DNA of 64,000 nucleotides from Cyclina sinensis. Its lineage: Eukaryota > Mollusca > Bivalvia > Venerida > Veneridae. The stretch lies in the NCBI GenBank assembly GCA_012932295.1, contig JAAONU010000004.1:24560872-24624871 (forward strand), in the 5' to 3' direction. Of this stretch, positions 36,850-49,050 are shown piece after piece (within the stretch, counting starts at the first letter, position 1; each line of letters opens with the position of its first letter). The notes beneath the pieces are model-generated. The model did not search any database, was not told where the DNA came from, and saw only the letters and a list, made by a program, of their open reading frames with translations. The translations under genes were made by a program, and so were the position numbers.

Positions 36850-37625
36850 ATTAATTATCCTGGTCTACTTTGATAATTATACCCAACCATGCAGGGCTAC
36901 TACAGAGCAAGTTGATATAACATATTTATTGGTTGAGGTCATGAGTAATGTCAGTTAGTCAACTTCGATAAGTATACCCGACCATGCAGGACTACTACAG
37001 AGCAAGTTGATATAGCATATTTATTGGGTGAGGTCATGAGTAATGTCAGTTAGTCAACTTCGATAAGTAAACCCAACCATGCAGGACTACTACAGAGCAA
37101 GTTGATATAACATATTTATTGGGTGAGGTCATGAGTTATGTCAGTTAGTCAACTTCGATAAGTATACCCAACCATGCAGGACTACTACAGAGCAAGTTGA
37201 TATAACATATTTATTGGGTGAGGTCATGAGTTATGTCAGTTAGTCAACTTCGATAAGTATACCCAACCATGCAGGACTACTACAGAGCAAGTTGATATAA
37301 CATATTTATTGGGTGAGGTCATGAGTTATGTCAGTTAGTCAACTTCGATAAGTATACCCAACCATGCAGGACTACTACAGAGCAAGTTGATATAACATAT
37401 TTATTGGGTAAGGTCATGAGTTATGTCAGTTAGTCAACTTCGATAAGTATACCCAACCATGCAGGACTACTACAGAGCAAGTTGATATAACATATTTATT
37501 GGGTGAGGTCATGAGTAATGTCAGTTAGTCAACTTCGATAATTATACCCAACCATGCAGGACTACTACAGAGCAAGTTGATATGATTATATTTATTGAGT
37601 GAGACATGAGTTAAGTCAGTTAGTC
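36850..37625 (+). repeat. 95-bp minisatellite array, 8 units
   Basis: CCATGCAGG recurs at 36887 (variant CCATGCAGGG), 36982, 37077, 37172, 37267, 37362, 37457 and 37552, exactly 95 bp apart each time. Each unit includes ACTACTACAGAGCAAGTTGA, TATAACATATTTATTGGG, GAGGTCATGAGTTATGTCAG and TTAGTCAACTTCGATAAG. Inner units are nearly identical, the outer ones diverge. A lone unit is at 30.54 kb. Confidence 0.95.
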
Positions 37626-38254
37626 AATCAGTAATGTCACAGCCTCAGTCTCGCCAGTCGTGCGGTAATAGAAATCGCAATAATGGCTATGCCCTGGTTC
37701 CTTTAGTTGCGCAATAAATTTTGAAACATAAACTCCCATTTCTTTCTTAAACGGTTGATTTTGATGAAAATTCGTAATAATGCTACTGTTTGAACGATGT
37801 CTAATGAATGGTAACTGCTTACACACTTTCTATTCCTATCCTTTAAAGTCAAGTCATCATGTTAACAAATCAAACCAAAAACATGGTAAACCGATAATGG
37901 TAACATTTCTTTGTCAATTGTCTAAAATATCTCCTTTTAACGCCTGAGGGCAACACATTTTTTCAAATAAAAAAAAAATCAAGATCACTACAGAGGGAAT
38001 AAATCAAAACTTACATACCTAAATAAGCTAATAACACGTTCATCAATATATCTGTATGTCTAATTATAGTTAATCAATTTTCTTATTAATCGTAAGACCG
38101 AAAACACGCTTTAATTGATCAGTGAATAGCATCAGATTTATCGAATTCTATAAAAAGATATTAGATGACGTCATCAAGCATTATTTATATAAATCATCTG
38201 AAAATTTACGTCTTTTGTAACATTAATTATCATGGTATTTTTACTATGTTATTT

Positions 38255-38255
38255 G

Positions 38256-38305
<50 letters not shown>

Positions 38306-38310
38306 AAAAA
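38255..38310. repeat. (TAA)n/(TTA)n palindromic microsatellite
   Basis: About ten TAA units run directly into about six ATT units, giving a self-complementary AT hairpin. Other AAT microsatellites lie at 15865-15885 and 43718-43740. Confidence 0.9.
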
Positions 38311-38819
38311 TGCCGGTATTTGTTCTTTTATGTAGAAAGAAACAAGTAAAGAAAATAAAATTAATTACTAAACACACACGAGCTGAATTTTCATAATAAA
38401 TTTGATGTCTTTTTTTCAATGAAAACATTTTGTTGACGAACGATCAAGATATCATGACAGCGTATCTTCATGATGCCAATCAATTTTTCTGATAAGCTTG
38501 ACTAGATATTAGGTCAAATGATCCCGACAAAGATTCTTGCACTTCTGAACTAAAAAAACCCAATTCTCTTTACCATCTGAAGGCAATATTCAGATAACCA
38601 GGCAATTTATCATAAAAGACGAAGGTCAGTATTGAAGCAATTCTAGTTGTAGGTCAGCCGAGTGAAGACGTGATAGCTTTTCTGTAGCAACAAAGATGCT
38701 AGTCCTGACAATCATAACTTTATTCACTATTCTAAAAAAACAAACTGATTTCGTGCTCACTACATTAGCTGTAAAGTTCACAGGAGCTTATGCTTCATGA
38801 TTAGATCAATTACTCAGGA

Positions 38820-39750
38820 ATGAGTGAATCCATGAATTTTAAACATAGCTCTTCTTTAAAATTAGAAAACAGGATCCTAGATTTAAAATCAACGAGCTGA
38901 TTTTACATTCTATATTTATCTTGGGGTTTCTGATTCGCGTAAGTGGGGCATCGATGCCATTCTGACAGCTCTTGTTAAAAATTTGATTCAACCGATACAT
39001 ATAAACTATGTGTAATTTAACAAGAATAGTTTGCAAATACCAATATTGCTGGCCCATTCATTGTAACAGGACGTGCATAGGACGAACTTTTTTATGTATT
39101 TTCAATTCTAGACAGCCTGGTGGAAAATGATAATAACCTTGGGCATTGAATGGTATATATAAGAACCAAGAGGTAAAACCAACAGAATTTAGGACCGCTT
39201 TGAAAATATATAGTATCGCCTTTTTTAGTATGTTCAAATAACATATTATCATGCATATTAATGAAAAATAAAACTTTAGAACACTTCAGCTTCCAGTGAG
39301 TTAACTAGTCTTAATGTTTTGCTTAAATACCATTGCTTTCATTTCAGGTTAAACACTTTACTATGACTGATATCAATGAATGTTTTATGACTGATATCAA
39401 TGAATGTTTTATTGATTTATATTAGGCTTTTAGTAATATTTCTAGCTTTCTCTTACATGTCTGTGACAGAGCATCATACATAAACAAAATCATATGAGAG
39501 TTCTTAGTTGCTTTAGCGTCAGATATTGAAAGCTTTACAGCATTTCAGGATGTTTCATTTCTCTTGAAGGAAATGATATAAAATGCCACTTCCGGTGTTA
39601 CTTCGGAGTAGTACGTGCAACATGAAACGTTTGACAGAATGTAAGCTAAACAATGGCTGATAATTATCTTGGTTACACTGTACTCAAGTTTCTTTACCTT
39701 AAATCACGTGTGCTTCGTTGATGCCTCTGTACTAACAATATAGCTTGATG
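38820..39750. promoter_or_regulatory. Conserved duplicated block, promoter-like (copy 2)
   Basis: This is the partner of 19.54-20.48 kb. At 39540-39650 it keeps the GATATAAAAT box, the CACTTCCGG ETS-type core and GTACGTGCAACATGAAACG. In this copy the ATG after it opens only about a dozen codons. A 29-bp two-copy tandem (ACTGATATCAATGAATGTTT) lies at about 39363-39412. Confidence 0.4.
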
Positions 39751-40789
39751 AAAATTGTTTTGAATGGTACCGATTTTCACACCAGCCATTTCAAACTTTC
39801 CTGAGATCGTTAAAGATTATATGAGTAATTATAAATTTCTTGTATCCCTTTGGTCTGCACTATCGTTTGCAGTGGAAGAATCGCCCGCATTTTTTTAAAC
39901 AACACGTATTTAGATCAACATTTCAAAAATGTTTTTGTTCAGGAGAAGGCGTAATATAGTGTCTAACGTTTCGATTTTATTTCTTGAATCGTCGAATTAA
40001 GAGATTAGCCAGAAAATTCACCAGTGAAATTCGAAAAAGCTTGCCATAATTTCGACATGACTTGGTTTTAAATAATGTAATGTATTTGGTCATTCAATAA
40101 TGTTTGAATATATATATGAACTAGGATGAACAAATATAATGAATCAATTAAAGATAAGATTTGCAGTAAATGTATCGAAATAATATCGTTTTTGCCGCGA
40201 CATTCTATCCTTTTAAATGTCATTCTTCATCCGTAAATATTTGCAGACAGGTTACTGTAATCCTGTTTTCTACTTTTTATCTTACCTTATTGCCCATAAA
40301 GTTAGTATGACCGCTTTATGAACTGCCGTTGACAGGATCTTTACGGTGAAAAGAAATAAAATTGTCTTTATAGCTTAGTTATGAGCGATTTGAACTTGAA
40401 CTGTAGGTTTATAGAGAATCAATCAGATGTTTGGTATCCACTGTTCTATTGAAACTACACTGAACGTGTAAAAAAAAATTATATATATTTCTTCGGTTTC
40501 AGTATGATAACAGATTTAAGACACGCATAAACCAGTACCTACAGCGAAAAATATATTTGAATATAACTATATTAAGTTGTTTTGAAGTACAAAATGAATT
40601 TCATGTAATTTGTTGTAAAGTGGCAAAAATTTATAATATGGCATGATTGTAGAAAAACATTTGTTAAAATATATCTGCAATAAAAAAAAAGTGGTTCTAT
40701 TTTTAAACATTCAGCCAAAACAATTTGTTTTCCATAATTATTAAGAAATAATAATGAATAAGATTTAAGGAAAACATATACCGGTATTT

Positions 40790-41577
40790 ATATCAGTGAG
40801 ATAAAAGTGATAATACACTGTTTTGAATAAGTTAATTACCATTTTGATAATACACTGTTTGTGCCGGAACTACTGCTTGATGAAACTTCAGGAATTTCCC
40901 CACCACGTAAATACAAGAGAATCCGCTGTAATTCAGACTGCGACAGCGAGTGAAATTTATTTACCTTGTTAAATCCAATTATAATATTGAATTCCTGAGC
41001 CTAACAAGTTGTGAACAATGATGAAATTCGCCATAAATTATTTAAAATGTCTGATTTGTTTACATAACTCACAAGGACAATATCCAATATGGCCGACTTT
41101 CAATTGAATTGAATTGAATACTCGGTATTAATCCGCTTTTATAATTAAAGTATGTATGGCAAAAATTCAATAAATATTGATAAACTGTGTAGACAAAAAT
41201 AAATGTTATTTGATGAAAGTGTATTCAGTTTATTTCAGCAGAAGTAAAGTTATCATATGTATTGGAGATTGTCTGCACTTTTTTTGTGCGGAGTAACCAA
41301 AGTGCGCATTAACTGATTTGGGGCTCACCATGGGGAATTTATTGAAGGCCCTGATTAAAAATATCATTAAAAAAACCCATTTTTGACGTGTTGGCATAAA
41401 ATAAAAAGAAAATTTGTTTGTTTTTTAGTGGAAGATGGGAATTTATTTCATCTCGTGAACACCATATGTTGATATTTTCACTCGTGGCTGCGCCACTCGT
41501 GAAAATATCACATACGGTGTTCACTCGATGAAATAAATTCTCATCTTCCACAAAAACAAACAAATATCCTCTATTTC
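40790..41577 (+). mobile_element. Hairpin-ended element, copy B (complete)
   Basis: This is the intact member of the family seen at 32.6 kb, inserted into copy 2 of the segmental duplication. The terminal part 41412-41566 is a giant imperfect hairpin. Outer arms are ATTTGTTTGTTTTT...GTGGAAGATG and CATCTTCCACAAAAACAAACAAAT. Next come ATTTATTTCATC with GATGAAATAAAT, then GTGAACACC with GGTGTTCAC. The apex is TTTTCACTCGTGGCTGCGCCACTCGTGAAAA. It ends AAATATCCTCTATTT. It encodes no protein. A 3' hairpin near the terminus recalls non-autonomous Helitron/Helentron elements, but terminal dinucleotides were not matched. Confidence 0.85.
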
Positions 41578-42199
41578 TCTAAGGAATAAAATGCTCAACT
41601 TAAACAATATTATTATAAGATACTTTGTTAAACCCTATGATGTGACTAGGATGCAGAGTCACTTCCCATCTAAAACGATTTAATTCTTTGATCTTTATTT
41701 AAACTTGAAATTAAATCCTCCTTATTTAAACGATTTTGACTTATAACACCACAGATAACAAGAAAAACATGATTCGTTTGGATATTAAACTGCGAATTTT
41801 AATTAAGAAGTGGAACTCTCAAATAAGAAGGTGCTTGTTTCGTCAAATGCAAATCCGAATCTAGACGTGTACCATAAATGGTTTCTCAGTATCTAGAATC
41901 ATCCCATAAGATCAATAAATTGATTCATAATCTCACAGCATTTTCTCTTTAAATAAAGACCGTATATCGAAATCAGTAGTTTTCTATCTCACGCACTTCC
42001 TGAACATTTCTTATTTAGATTCTATTTGTTGTTACAAAAACTTTAGATTTTAAAATCTAACACCAGGAAGCTTGCTTGTTTTTTGTTCCTTGAATATGAA
42101 CGGCCCAGATTATATTTGTGGCAAATTATTTCTAGTAAAAGCAGTGAGCGATAGCAAAAACTAAAAAAAAAGGAAATTGCATCAATCAAGAGGTGTATC

Positions 42200-42345
42200 T
42201 TCAGCTGGATGAAAGAGAAACAAGTGAAGTTACTGTTACAGTAGTAGTACACCATTAATTTTTTGCAGTTTTGTGTCAGTTTGTGATCAGAGTAGCGGAA
42301 CTTACTGCTTTAATTAACTGGGTAAGTTCTTTTCTTAATTTTGCA
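42200..42345 (+). other. Possible untranslated exon end with splice donor (copy 2)
   Basis: This is the partner of 22.13-22.33 kb, with TTAATTAACTGG followed by GTAAGTTCTTTTCTTAA at 42322. The donor-like site is conserved exactly while the sequence upstream has drifted. Confidence 0.35.
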
Positions 42346-43794
42346 ATACTTTATTATTTGGTAGTCGACTTTTAACATATTTATTCCAAAGAAGCACGAC
42401 TGAAGTACGTTTTTTTACTTCTGTGCTTAACATATATATATATCATCAGAAGTATCTTACCGTTTTGTGAAGTAATTTTTCATTACATTTTAAGATTTTT
42501 AAAAAAAAAACTTGCTTGGTACTTTATTGTTAAAAGTGTCTTCATAATTGTGAGATATTATTCTTAGTCATACATATCTGTACAACAACTACGCGTCAAA
42601 AATCAATTTTAAGATTTTTAGAAAAAGTAAATGGATGTTTAAAAATTTCTTCTCATGAACAAACTAATTTAGCTTTTAGAATTCAAAGATGCATTTATAA
42701 AATCAGGTCGTGAATTGCTCATATAATTCAAAGGATACTACGGTTTTATATGTGAAAGAAAAAAGAAAACTGTTTTGCAAAATTTCCATGCGGGCAAATC
42801 TATCGTATTAAAGAAGTTTCTTCAAAAGGTTTTTTTTCTCTGAAATTGATGTAGAATACAACTGAGGGCGCCTTTATTTTTCTTGATAATCGAGCGTGAT
42901 GTGAATTTATCTTCATGTAAACTTATACAAAAACAAATAATGATGACATTAAATATACTTAATACAAGATAATTTTCGTTTTCTTAGTTAAATCACTTTG
43001 TAATTTAAGAAAACCGAAACCTTGATGTGAAATTACAACGACTTTCTTTTAACATTGTGAAGTAACTATCTGTACAGGTCTACATGATTAATGTGCGATA
43101 ATAAATAATCAATAAAAAAATCTGCTTCTTTTACATTACATGTGTGTATCAGTATTTAAAATCTGTATGAATTGAACCGTGCATCTCTTGGAAATGTTGT
43201 GAGAAATATATTAAACGATATCGATACGGATGCATGTCTTTCAGATCTAGATTGATTAGTTGAAATCAATCAAACGCGAAAGCTTATTATAGAGAATGTA
43301 AACATTGTCCTAATTGTGCTATTTTTGAAAATATATTTTGATATAAACACACTACAGTGGTACGTCCAGTATGAGAAAAGTAACACTTCAGTTGACTTAC
43401 ATAGGCGGTAAATTTATTAACATATAATTAACAAAAACTTAAGTGTTACAAGCATGACAGACAGGATAATTAAAAAAGACATTTTGTATCATACATAATG
43501 ATAATAATGAAATTTTGTAAATAAGACAGCAGACCCTTAAATTGTAATAATATAAAGTAATAAAAGGTTAAATCCTAACTAGGATGGTCATTGACAAAAA
43601 CATATTTCCGGTTTTGAACAGTTAACCGACTCTACACTCGTAAAAGTTGGGCTGTTGTTTTCTAATACTCATAAAAAGCAAATATTTTCTGCATCACCGT
43701 CTGAATGAAATACTTGTAATAATAATAATAATAATAATAATCATATAGGGGTTTGCAAAACCCACATTGTGGCACGAGAGGTCTCATAAAGTGT

Positions 43795-43925
43795 TAATAA
43801 AGCAGCGTTCTGTAATAAAATTTGGAAGATTGGAATCATACAGTGATCGTTTTATAAAGCAAGGGCGTGAAAGCGAACGAAAACACGATACGATCTAACA
43901 AGGCAGACAGGTATCATAACTAAAT
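43795..43925 (+). other. Highly conserved block of the duplication (copy 2)
   Basis: This is the partner of 24.64-24.80 kb. It has GTTCTGTAATAAAATTTGG, GGAATCATACAGTGATCG and CGATACGATCTAACAAGG, then ACAGGTATCATAAC. It has no ORF. Confidence 0.35.
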
Positions 43926-44629
43926 AGCTATCATGTTAGGGTTAAATTAAGACAAATGCAAATTCGCGCAGTAAATCATTAGCTATCCAAACTATTATTC
44001 TTGAAAATGTAAAATTATAAACTTGTTGATTGTTCCTGTATCCATGTTTCCATGAAGTTCGAAACAATTTTATTGAACGTCATAAAAAGACAGGTATGAT
44101 TAACATAGTTTTGGTGAAGTATTATTCAAAACATTAATATTTGTACAGATAAGGAAGAACAGTTTTATTGCATGTATCTCGATAATGCGAATCATTTCCA
44201 AATTAGATCTACCTGCTATTATAAAAAGCTTTAGTCTTTGAATACATATATTTATGAAAATAAAAATCATCAATGACGTTTGGAACCTCACCATTTCAGC
44301 AAATCAGAAGGTAGTAAATTTAAATGCAAAACCGCTTGTCAAACGTAAGGTTGGCGTCAAAATACTATTCAGCCAAAGTGTAAGGAAAAAGTACCTGATA
44401 GAAAATAAGTGTCTTCGGAAAAGCACACACCGTTGATCTACTTATCATGTTGATTGTTAGCATTTTTAAGTTTCCATTTCACTGAAAGAGATTCTTTCAG
44501 GATGTAATATTTCCATGTAGACTCAATTTGTTTCATAAATTCTAAATTCAACATTGCAAAGACGGCATTTTGTATAATACTTAGCTAGAAGGAAGTAAAA
44601 CGTATCACATACAAAACAAATATATAATT

Positions 44630-45070
44630 TAGTTAAGATCCCTCAGTCTCAGACAGTAAATGATTTTGAAAATACACATAATTATCAGAAGAAACTTCTG
44701 CTAATGGGTTATCAAGGTGATAAGAAAAACTGATTATCATTCAATAAAAACATCATTATCTTTGTAGACATATGGTATCTGAATTTTCTGATAAGGGTTT
44801 AATTATAACATGCTATAATTAGAACTAGGTACATTCCTGAATTTTATGTAACTTTTATCTTGAAAAAGTTTTTTTTCTGATATTATCTCTAAGATGTTCA
44901 CGTCTGATAGCATAAAGATACAATTTGATTCAATCAAGACTTACATATAGAGTTTATCCGATCCGTCAGTTGTAGAAGTAAATTGACAGCTTAGCATTCT
45001 GTCTTTGGCCATCTTCTGTAACGTCTGCTGTTTTTGTTTATTTGACCAGACAAATATACTGTATAAGATT
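44630..45070 (+). repeat. Conserved module M3 of the duplication
   Basis: This is the close partner of 27690-28130, with the same series of blocks through TTGACAGCTTAGCATTCTGTCTTTGG. It is followed by a moderately conserved segment up to about 45.43 kb. Confidence 0.7.
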
Positions 45071-45539
45071 TATTTCAATGGAAATGATACTTTAATATTT
45101 GACATGAGACACAGAACTGAACGTAGAAGAAGCTTTTTGTTAAAAAGAAGCGGAGTGTCGTTAAAAATCGAAGAATGATTTATAGAAAACCATCATATAA
45201 AGCGAAAAAGGAAAGACAGAGAAGATAAAACGTATTTGTTATCTAATGCGTAATCCGGAAAGTATTGTCTTTTGTCATTCATGACCACGGCTAGTAATGT
45301 TTCATTGGAGATACGCCGCTTCTTGGTAGTTAGAAAAGAACTGAAAGACATAGAGTAAAATGACAGTTTAAAATCGACTGAATTGTCGATTTCAGAAACA
45401 GCAAAGAACAAGGAACTCTCAGTATTTATAAAATATATTAAATTGACAGATGAGTTAGCCTTTCAACAAAAAATGATTATGAAATAGTTATTTTATGCAA
45501 TGGTAAAAATACGAAAACAAAATCTGATTTATCGTTTTC

Positions 45540-45680
45540 GCTTCCTATGTCAGGGGTATGAAAAGGCAAAAACACGAAGACAAAAAACAACAACATAAAA
45601 CAAAAACAAAAACAAAAAAGCAAACAACAACAACAAAAAACGAACAAAAAAACACAACAACAAAACAACTCCTCTAAAAA
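45540..45680. repeat. A/C-rich low-complexity tract
   Basis: CAAAAACAACAACAAAAAC-type simple sequence. The minus-strand ORFs here (Phe/Cys/Leu-rich) are translations of this tract and not genes. Confidence 0.85.
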
Positions 45681-46249
45681 AACCCGTTATATGCCATAAC
45701 TCCTTGGAATAAGAAGTATCAAAGTCAGTTTGAGAAGTCCTCATGCATTGTTTTTAACATCTTTATTACTACATGTGACTATATAATATTATAAACGTAT
45801 AATATTAACTATCGAATGCTTGCTACTAATATCGAAATAGACAATACCTGAAAAAAATATCAGCGACTACATTAACCGAGTATGGTGTAACAAACTACGG
45901 AACAAATAAAATATGTGCATTCATTTGATCAGTTTCTATAAAACATAATTATATGAAAGGTAAAGAAATTAAAAAAGCACTCAATGAATTCCAACTTACT
46001 GTCCAAAAAATATATGTTTATTCATTTCTCATCAGTGTACTGATTTCTTGTTTTAACTTCTCTTTTTTATATAAATTGTGTAATGGAAATGTAAATGAAC
46101 CGTATATAACCGTTGCTTTAAGTTTTCATGTAGAATACACCTTGATTGAATGAGCCGAAGTTTTCAATGAGAAAAAAGACAACTATTGTAACAAGTTTAG
46201 ACTTATAAAGTCAGACCTACAAATACAATTGTAGTTTTTTGTTTAATCG

Positions 46250-46500
46250 AATACCGATTTTCAATGAAAACAAACTCGTTATATTCTTAAACATGTGGTA
46301 TCTGACTTGTCTGTTAAGATGTCAGTTATAACATGCTAAAATAAGAATGCGCATTGATGTGAATAAAGTTCATCTCATTTTTTACTGAAGAACTTATCTT
46401 TCTTTTACCAGTATTATCTTTTAGATATTTACGCCTGATACCATCTTTATACCGATCAACACTAACGTAGTGCTATAAGTTTATGGAAAAAGCGCAAGCA
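46250..46500 (+). repeat. Conserved module M4 of the duplication
   Basis: This is the partner of M2 at 29.79-30.09 kb. It has GTCTGTTAAGATGTCAGTTATAACATGCTAAA, then AAGAATGCGC and a degenerate TCATCTCATTTTTTACTGAAG block, then GATA..ATCTTTATACCGATCAA. It marks the right end of detectable homology to copy 1. Confidence 0.55.
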
Positions 46501-47570
46501 AATATAAGTTGACTTGATTTGTTACTTATGTAGATGTAAAATGTAAATCTGGAGCGATATCATAGGTAAACAGTGTGATAATTAGATGTTGTAGACCATG
46601 TAAATGTCAGTTCTGATAAAAAAAATAAACAAGTCAGAGGCATAAAACAAGATAGCTTCCGACGACAGATAACAAAAGTATTAAGTTTCTTTCTTAAGTA
46701 GAGTCTGACAATGAATGAATGTAAAGGCCTTATTACGAGCTCAATTCAGCATTTTATTTTGTATAATTAATCCAACGATCTAATACCGCTGACAAACTCT
46801 TTAATAAGAGGACGCAGGAAGTTTATTTTATTTAATACAATTTAAGACAACATTTAAACCTGTTTAATAAAACGTGTTTTAAAATATTGTCGGATATCAC
46901 TCGAGAAAATGTAGTGACTATCTAAAACTATGAGTCGAAACAGAATGATATATAAACTTGCTTTATGAGATTGAATATTTACACTCGAATAGAGGTCAAT
47001 ATTATCTTCTACAAAGTAGATCACAGGAAATATAAAAACCATATATGTTATTTGTTTGACATATAAAACATATCGCGATAAAGAACCCTTTAATTAGCAT
47101 TTACAAATAAACAGTATAATCTTTAGCACTGCAATACTCAAGTGCCTTTTATACTTTCTACTCACTTATCACCCGGTTCAAAAGTTCAGTTTGCGACATT
47201 TCAGTGGTCGATATATCAGCTATTAATTAGCCTTTGCCAACGGCGATAACGACAGAAAATACATAGGAGCACTTTTAGGTTTATATTCTGCTACGATCGC
47301 TAAGTTTGATGGCTCTTTTCAAGGACTGATATATCGTGTTTCTTGATTATTATAAGAAAACTTGGTCGGTGTTGTCAAATGTCTTACTTCAGCCTAGAAC
47401 GTGTCTTTTTTGTGCTTAAATTAGCATGCTACTTAGATATAATTCGAATTATATGCGTTTGGAATAGTGCATTATGTTATTGAAGAAAACAATCTTAATA
47501 TTATTATAAAGATAAACGTTGATAAAGTAACTGTATAAAGTTAACAGAAAATGAAATGTTTAACTTCAGC
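46500..47570. other. AT-rich non-coding DNA, nothing recognised
   Basis: Only short ORFs are present, and no repeat motif shared with other parts of the window was found. Confidence 0.4.
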
Positions 47571-47575
47571 AGCTT

Positions 47576-47826
47576 TTTATGCCCCCGGAGGAAGGGCATG
47601 TTGTTTTCGGTCTATCTGTCTGTCTATCTGTCTGTTTGTTTGTCACAAAACTTTAACCTTGACCATAACACGGATGTCATTCCACCTTCAGCCTCCAAAC
47701 TTTACAGGTGCATGCACCTTGATGAGCTCTACTTGCCATACCTACTTAGAGGTCACAGGTCAAAGGTCAACGCATTCCTGAGGGCATGGCGTCCATTCGA
47801 ACGTAGCGCTTGTTTGTTTCTAGTCT
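47576..47826 (+). mobile_element. Dispersed (GTCT)n-core repeat, compact copy
   Basis: It starts TTTATGCCCCCGGAGGAAGG, followed by TCTGTCTGTCTATCTGTCTG, then CACAAAACTTTAACCTTGACC. It has AGGTCACAGGTCAAAGGTCAA near 47750 and ends GAACGTAGCGCTTGTTT. The two forward ORFs across it (47551-47828) are chance frames. Three AGGTCA-like hexamers in a row (47751-47771) are a striking nuclear-receptor-type direct repeat. Confidence 0.7.
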
Positions 47827-48239
47827 AATAAATTCCACGTTTTTACATCCAAGCATGCATTGCTTGTGAAGTACACTTTTGAATTAGAAAGGTTGTTAGA
47901 AGTCATCGTGTATTTTGTGTTATAATTTTACAAGCCGGAAATCACACCAACAAGTTGGGAAAATCAGTTATTGATCTGAAAAGTGCAACTGATTTAACAG
48001 CGTGTTTATGGACTAATTCTATTCAATGATCCATGTGGACGTCACATGGTGTTCGAAACACTTTTTTTCTTGTAAAAGCTTTTTTCCTACATGTTGTATT
48101 GGAGTCAATAATTAACATGCTTAATCAAATGCTGTTAGCTGAATGATTAACTAATATCTTTTCTGTGTCAGCAACGGCAACTTAAAGTTTTATCAAATGT
48201 AAATGAGCAAAAAGTTCAGGCTTACTTTGTTCTTTTAGT

Positions 48240-49050
48240 TAGGAGACCCAATGTCATTCCGTTAACAGCCAAAATATATATCACTGCAATGTGTTCTTCG
48301 GGGATTTTTCTAGCTCATCTAGGCACTATGTTCTCATGGTTAGCTTTATAACCGTGCGACATCAACATTTCCTTTCAATGACATCCTCTCCTTAACTACT
48401 GGGTCTACGTTGATGAAACTTGTAATGGCCCTGCACCAGGGGTAAATTGATTTTACATAAGCTTATATAGGGAAGACTTAAAAAGTTCTTGCCTAGAATC
48501 ACAAGGCCTAGAACTTACATATTTTGCATGGAGCATTAGTGTCATACCAAAATTATACAAAAAAATATGCCCCTCAGTCATTAATGGGCCTGTCACAGAG
48601 TCACTTGATTAAACAAAGACATAAAGGCAAGACTTAAAAAATCTTCTTGTTCGAAAGTGTAGAGCTTAGACAGTTTGTATGCTGGACTGTCAAGTAGACC
48701 TCTAACAAGTTTGTTCAAATTTTGTCCCTGAGTTCGCCCCGCCCGAGGGTCCCGTTTAACCTTTGGAAATAGGTTAGCATTACACCTCCGATATGTGGAA
48801 TGTAGCATTGTATAATTGCCTCTACAAAGATTGTTCATATTATTTCCCTCGGTCAAAATTGGTCACTTGTTCTACATTGAGTTTGTCCCGGAAAAACTTT
48901 GAAAATATTCTTGTCTGAAACTGTATGCCTTAGAGCTTAGATATTTTTTATGTAGCAGTGTATAGTGAATATATACCAAGCTTGTTCAAAATATGTCCAT
49001 GGAGTCAAACTTGGCCCTCGCCCCACCCTTTTCGTATAAAATGTAAGATT
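48240..49050. repeat. Degenerate tandem copies of a common molluscan repeat
   Basis: Units contain TTGTTCAAATTTTGTCCCTGAGTTCGCCCCGCCC (48711-48744), TTGTTCATATTATTTCCCTCGGTCAAAATTGG (about 48832) and TTGTTCAAAATATGTCCATGGAGTCAAACTTGGCCC (about 48983), spaced about 120-150 bp. The strings between them mention TAGAGCTTAGA. No gene is present. Confidence 0.55.

Larger units (their letters stand above)
33890..46500 (+). repeat. Segmental duplication, copy 2
   Basis: This is the right member of the direct duplication, in the same orientation and block order as copy 1. It lacks the large palindromic-arm element, the Tc1 pseudogene and the 20.7-, 23.2- and 28.7-kb insertions of copy 1. It has its own insertions: the 95-bp minisatellite near 37 kb and the hairpin-ended element at 40.8-41.6 kb. 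Because it lacks most copy 1 insertions it can be used as an approximate empty site to define their ends. No conserved long ORF is shared between the copies, so the preserved blocks are either regulatory, untranslated exon, or simply not yet decayed. Confidence 0.85.

Noticed and set aside
36850..37625. A CRISPR-like array
   Set aside because: There are no distinct spacers: the whole 95-bp unit repeats head to tail, and the genome is eukaryotic.
41339..41563. Minus-strand ORF shared with 33172-33384
   Set aside because: The two ORFs are similar because they lie in two copies of the same hairpin-ended element. The reading frame crosses the terminal hairpin, and the copies differ by frameshifts.
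45477..45744. Phe/Cys/Leu-rich minus-strand ORFs that look like membrane peptides
   Set aside because: They are translations of an A/C-rich low-complexity tract.
47551..47828. Two overlapping plus-strand ORFs of 76 and 90 codons
   Set aside because: They lie wholly inside a dispersed (GTCT)n-core repeat. The peptide SVYLSVYLSVCLS is the microsatellite translated.
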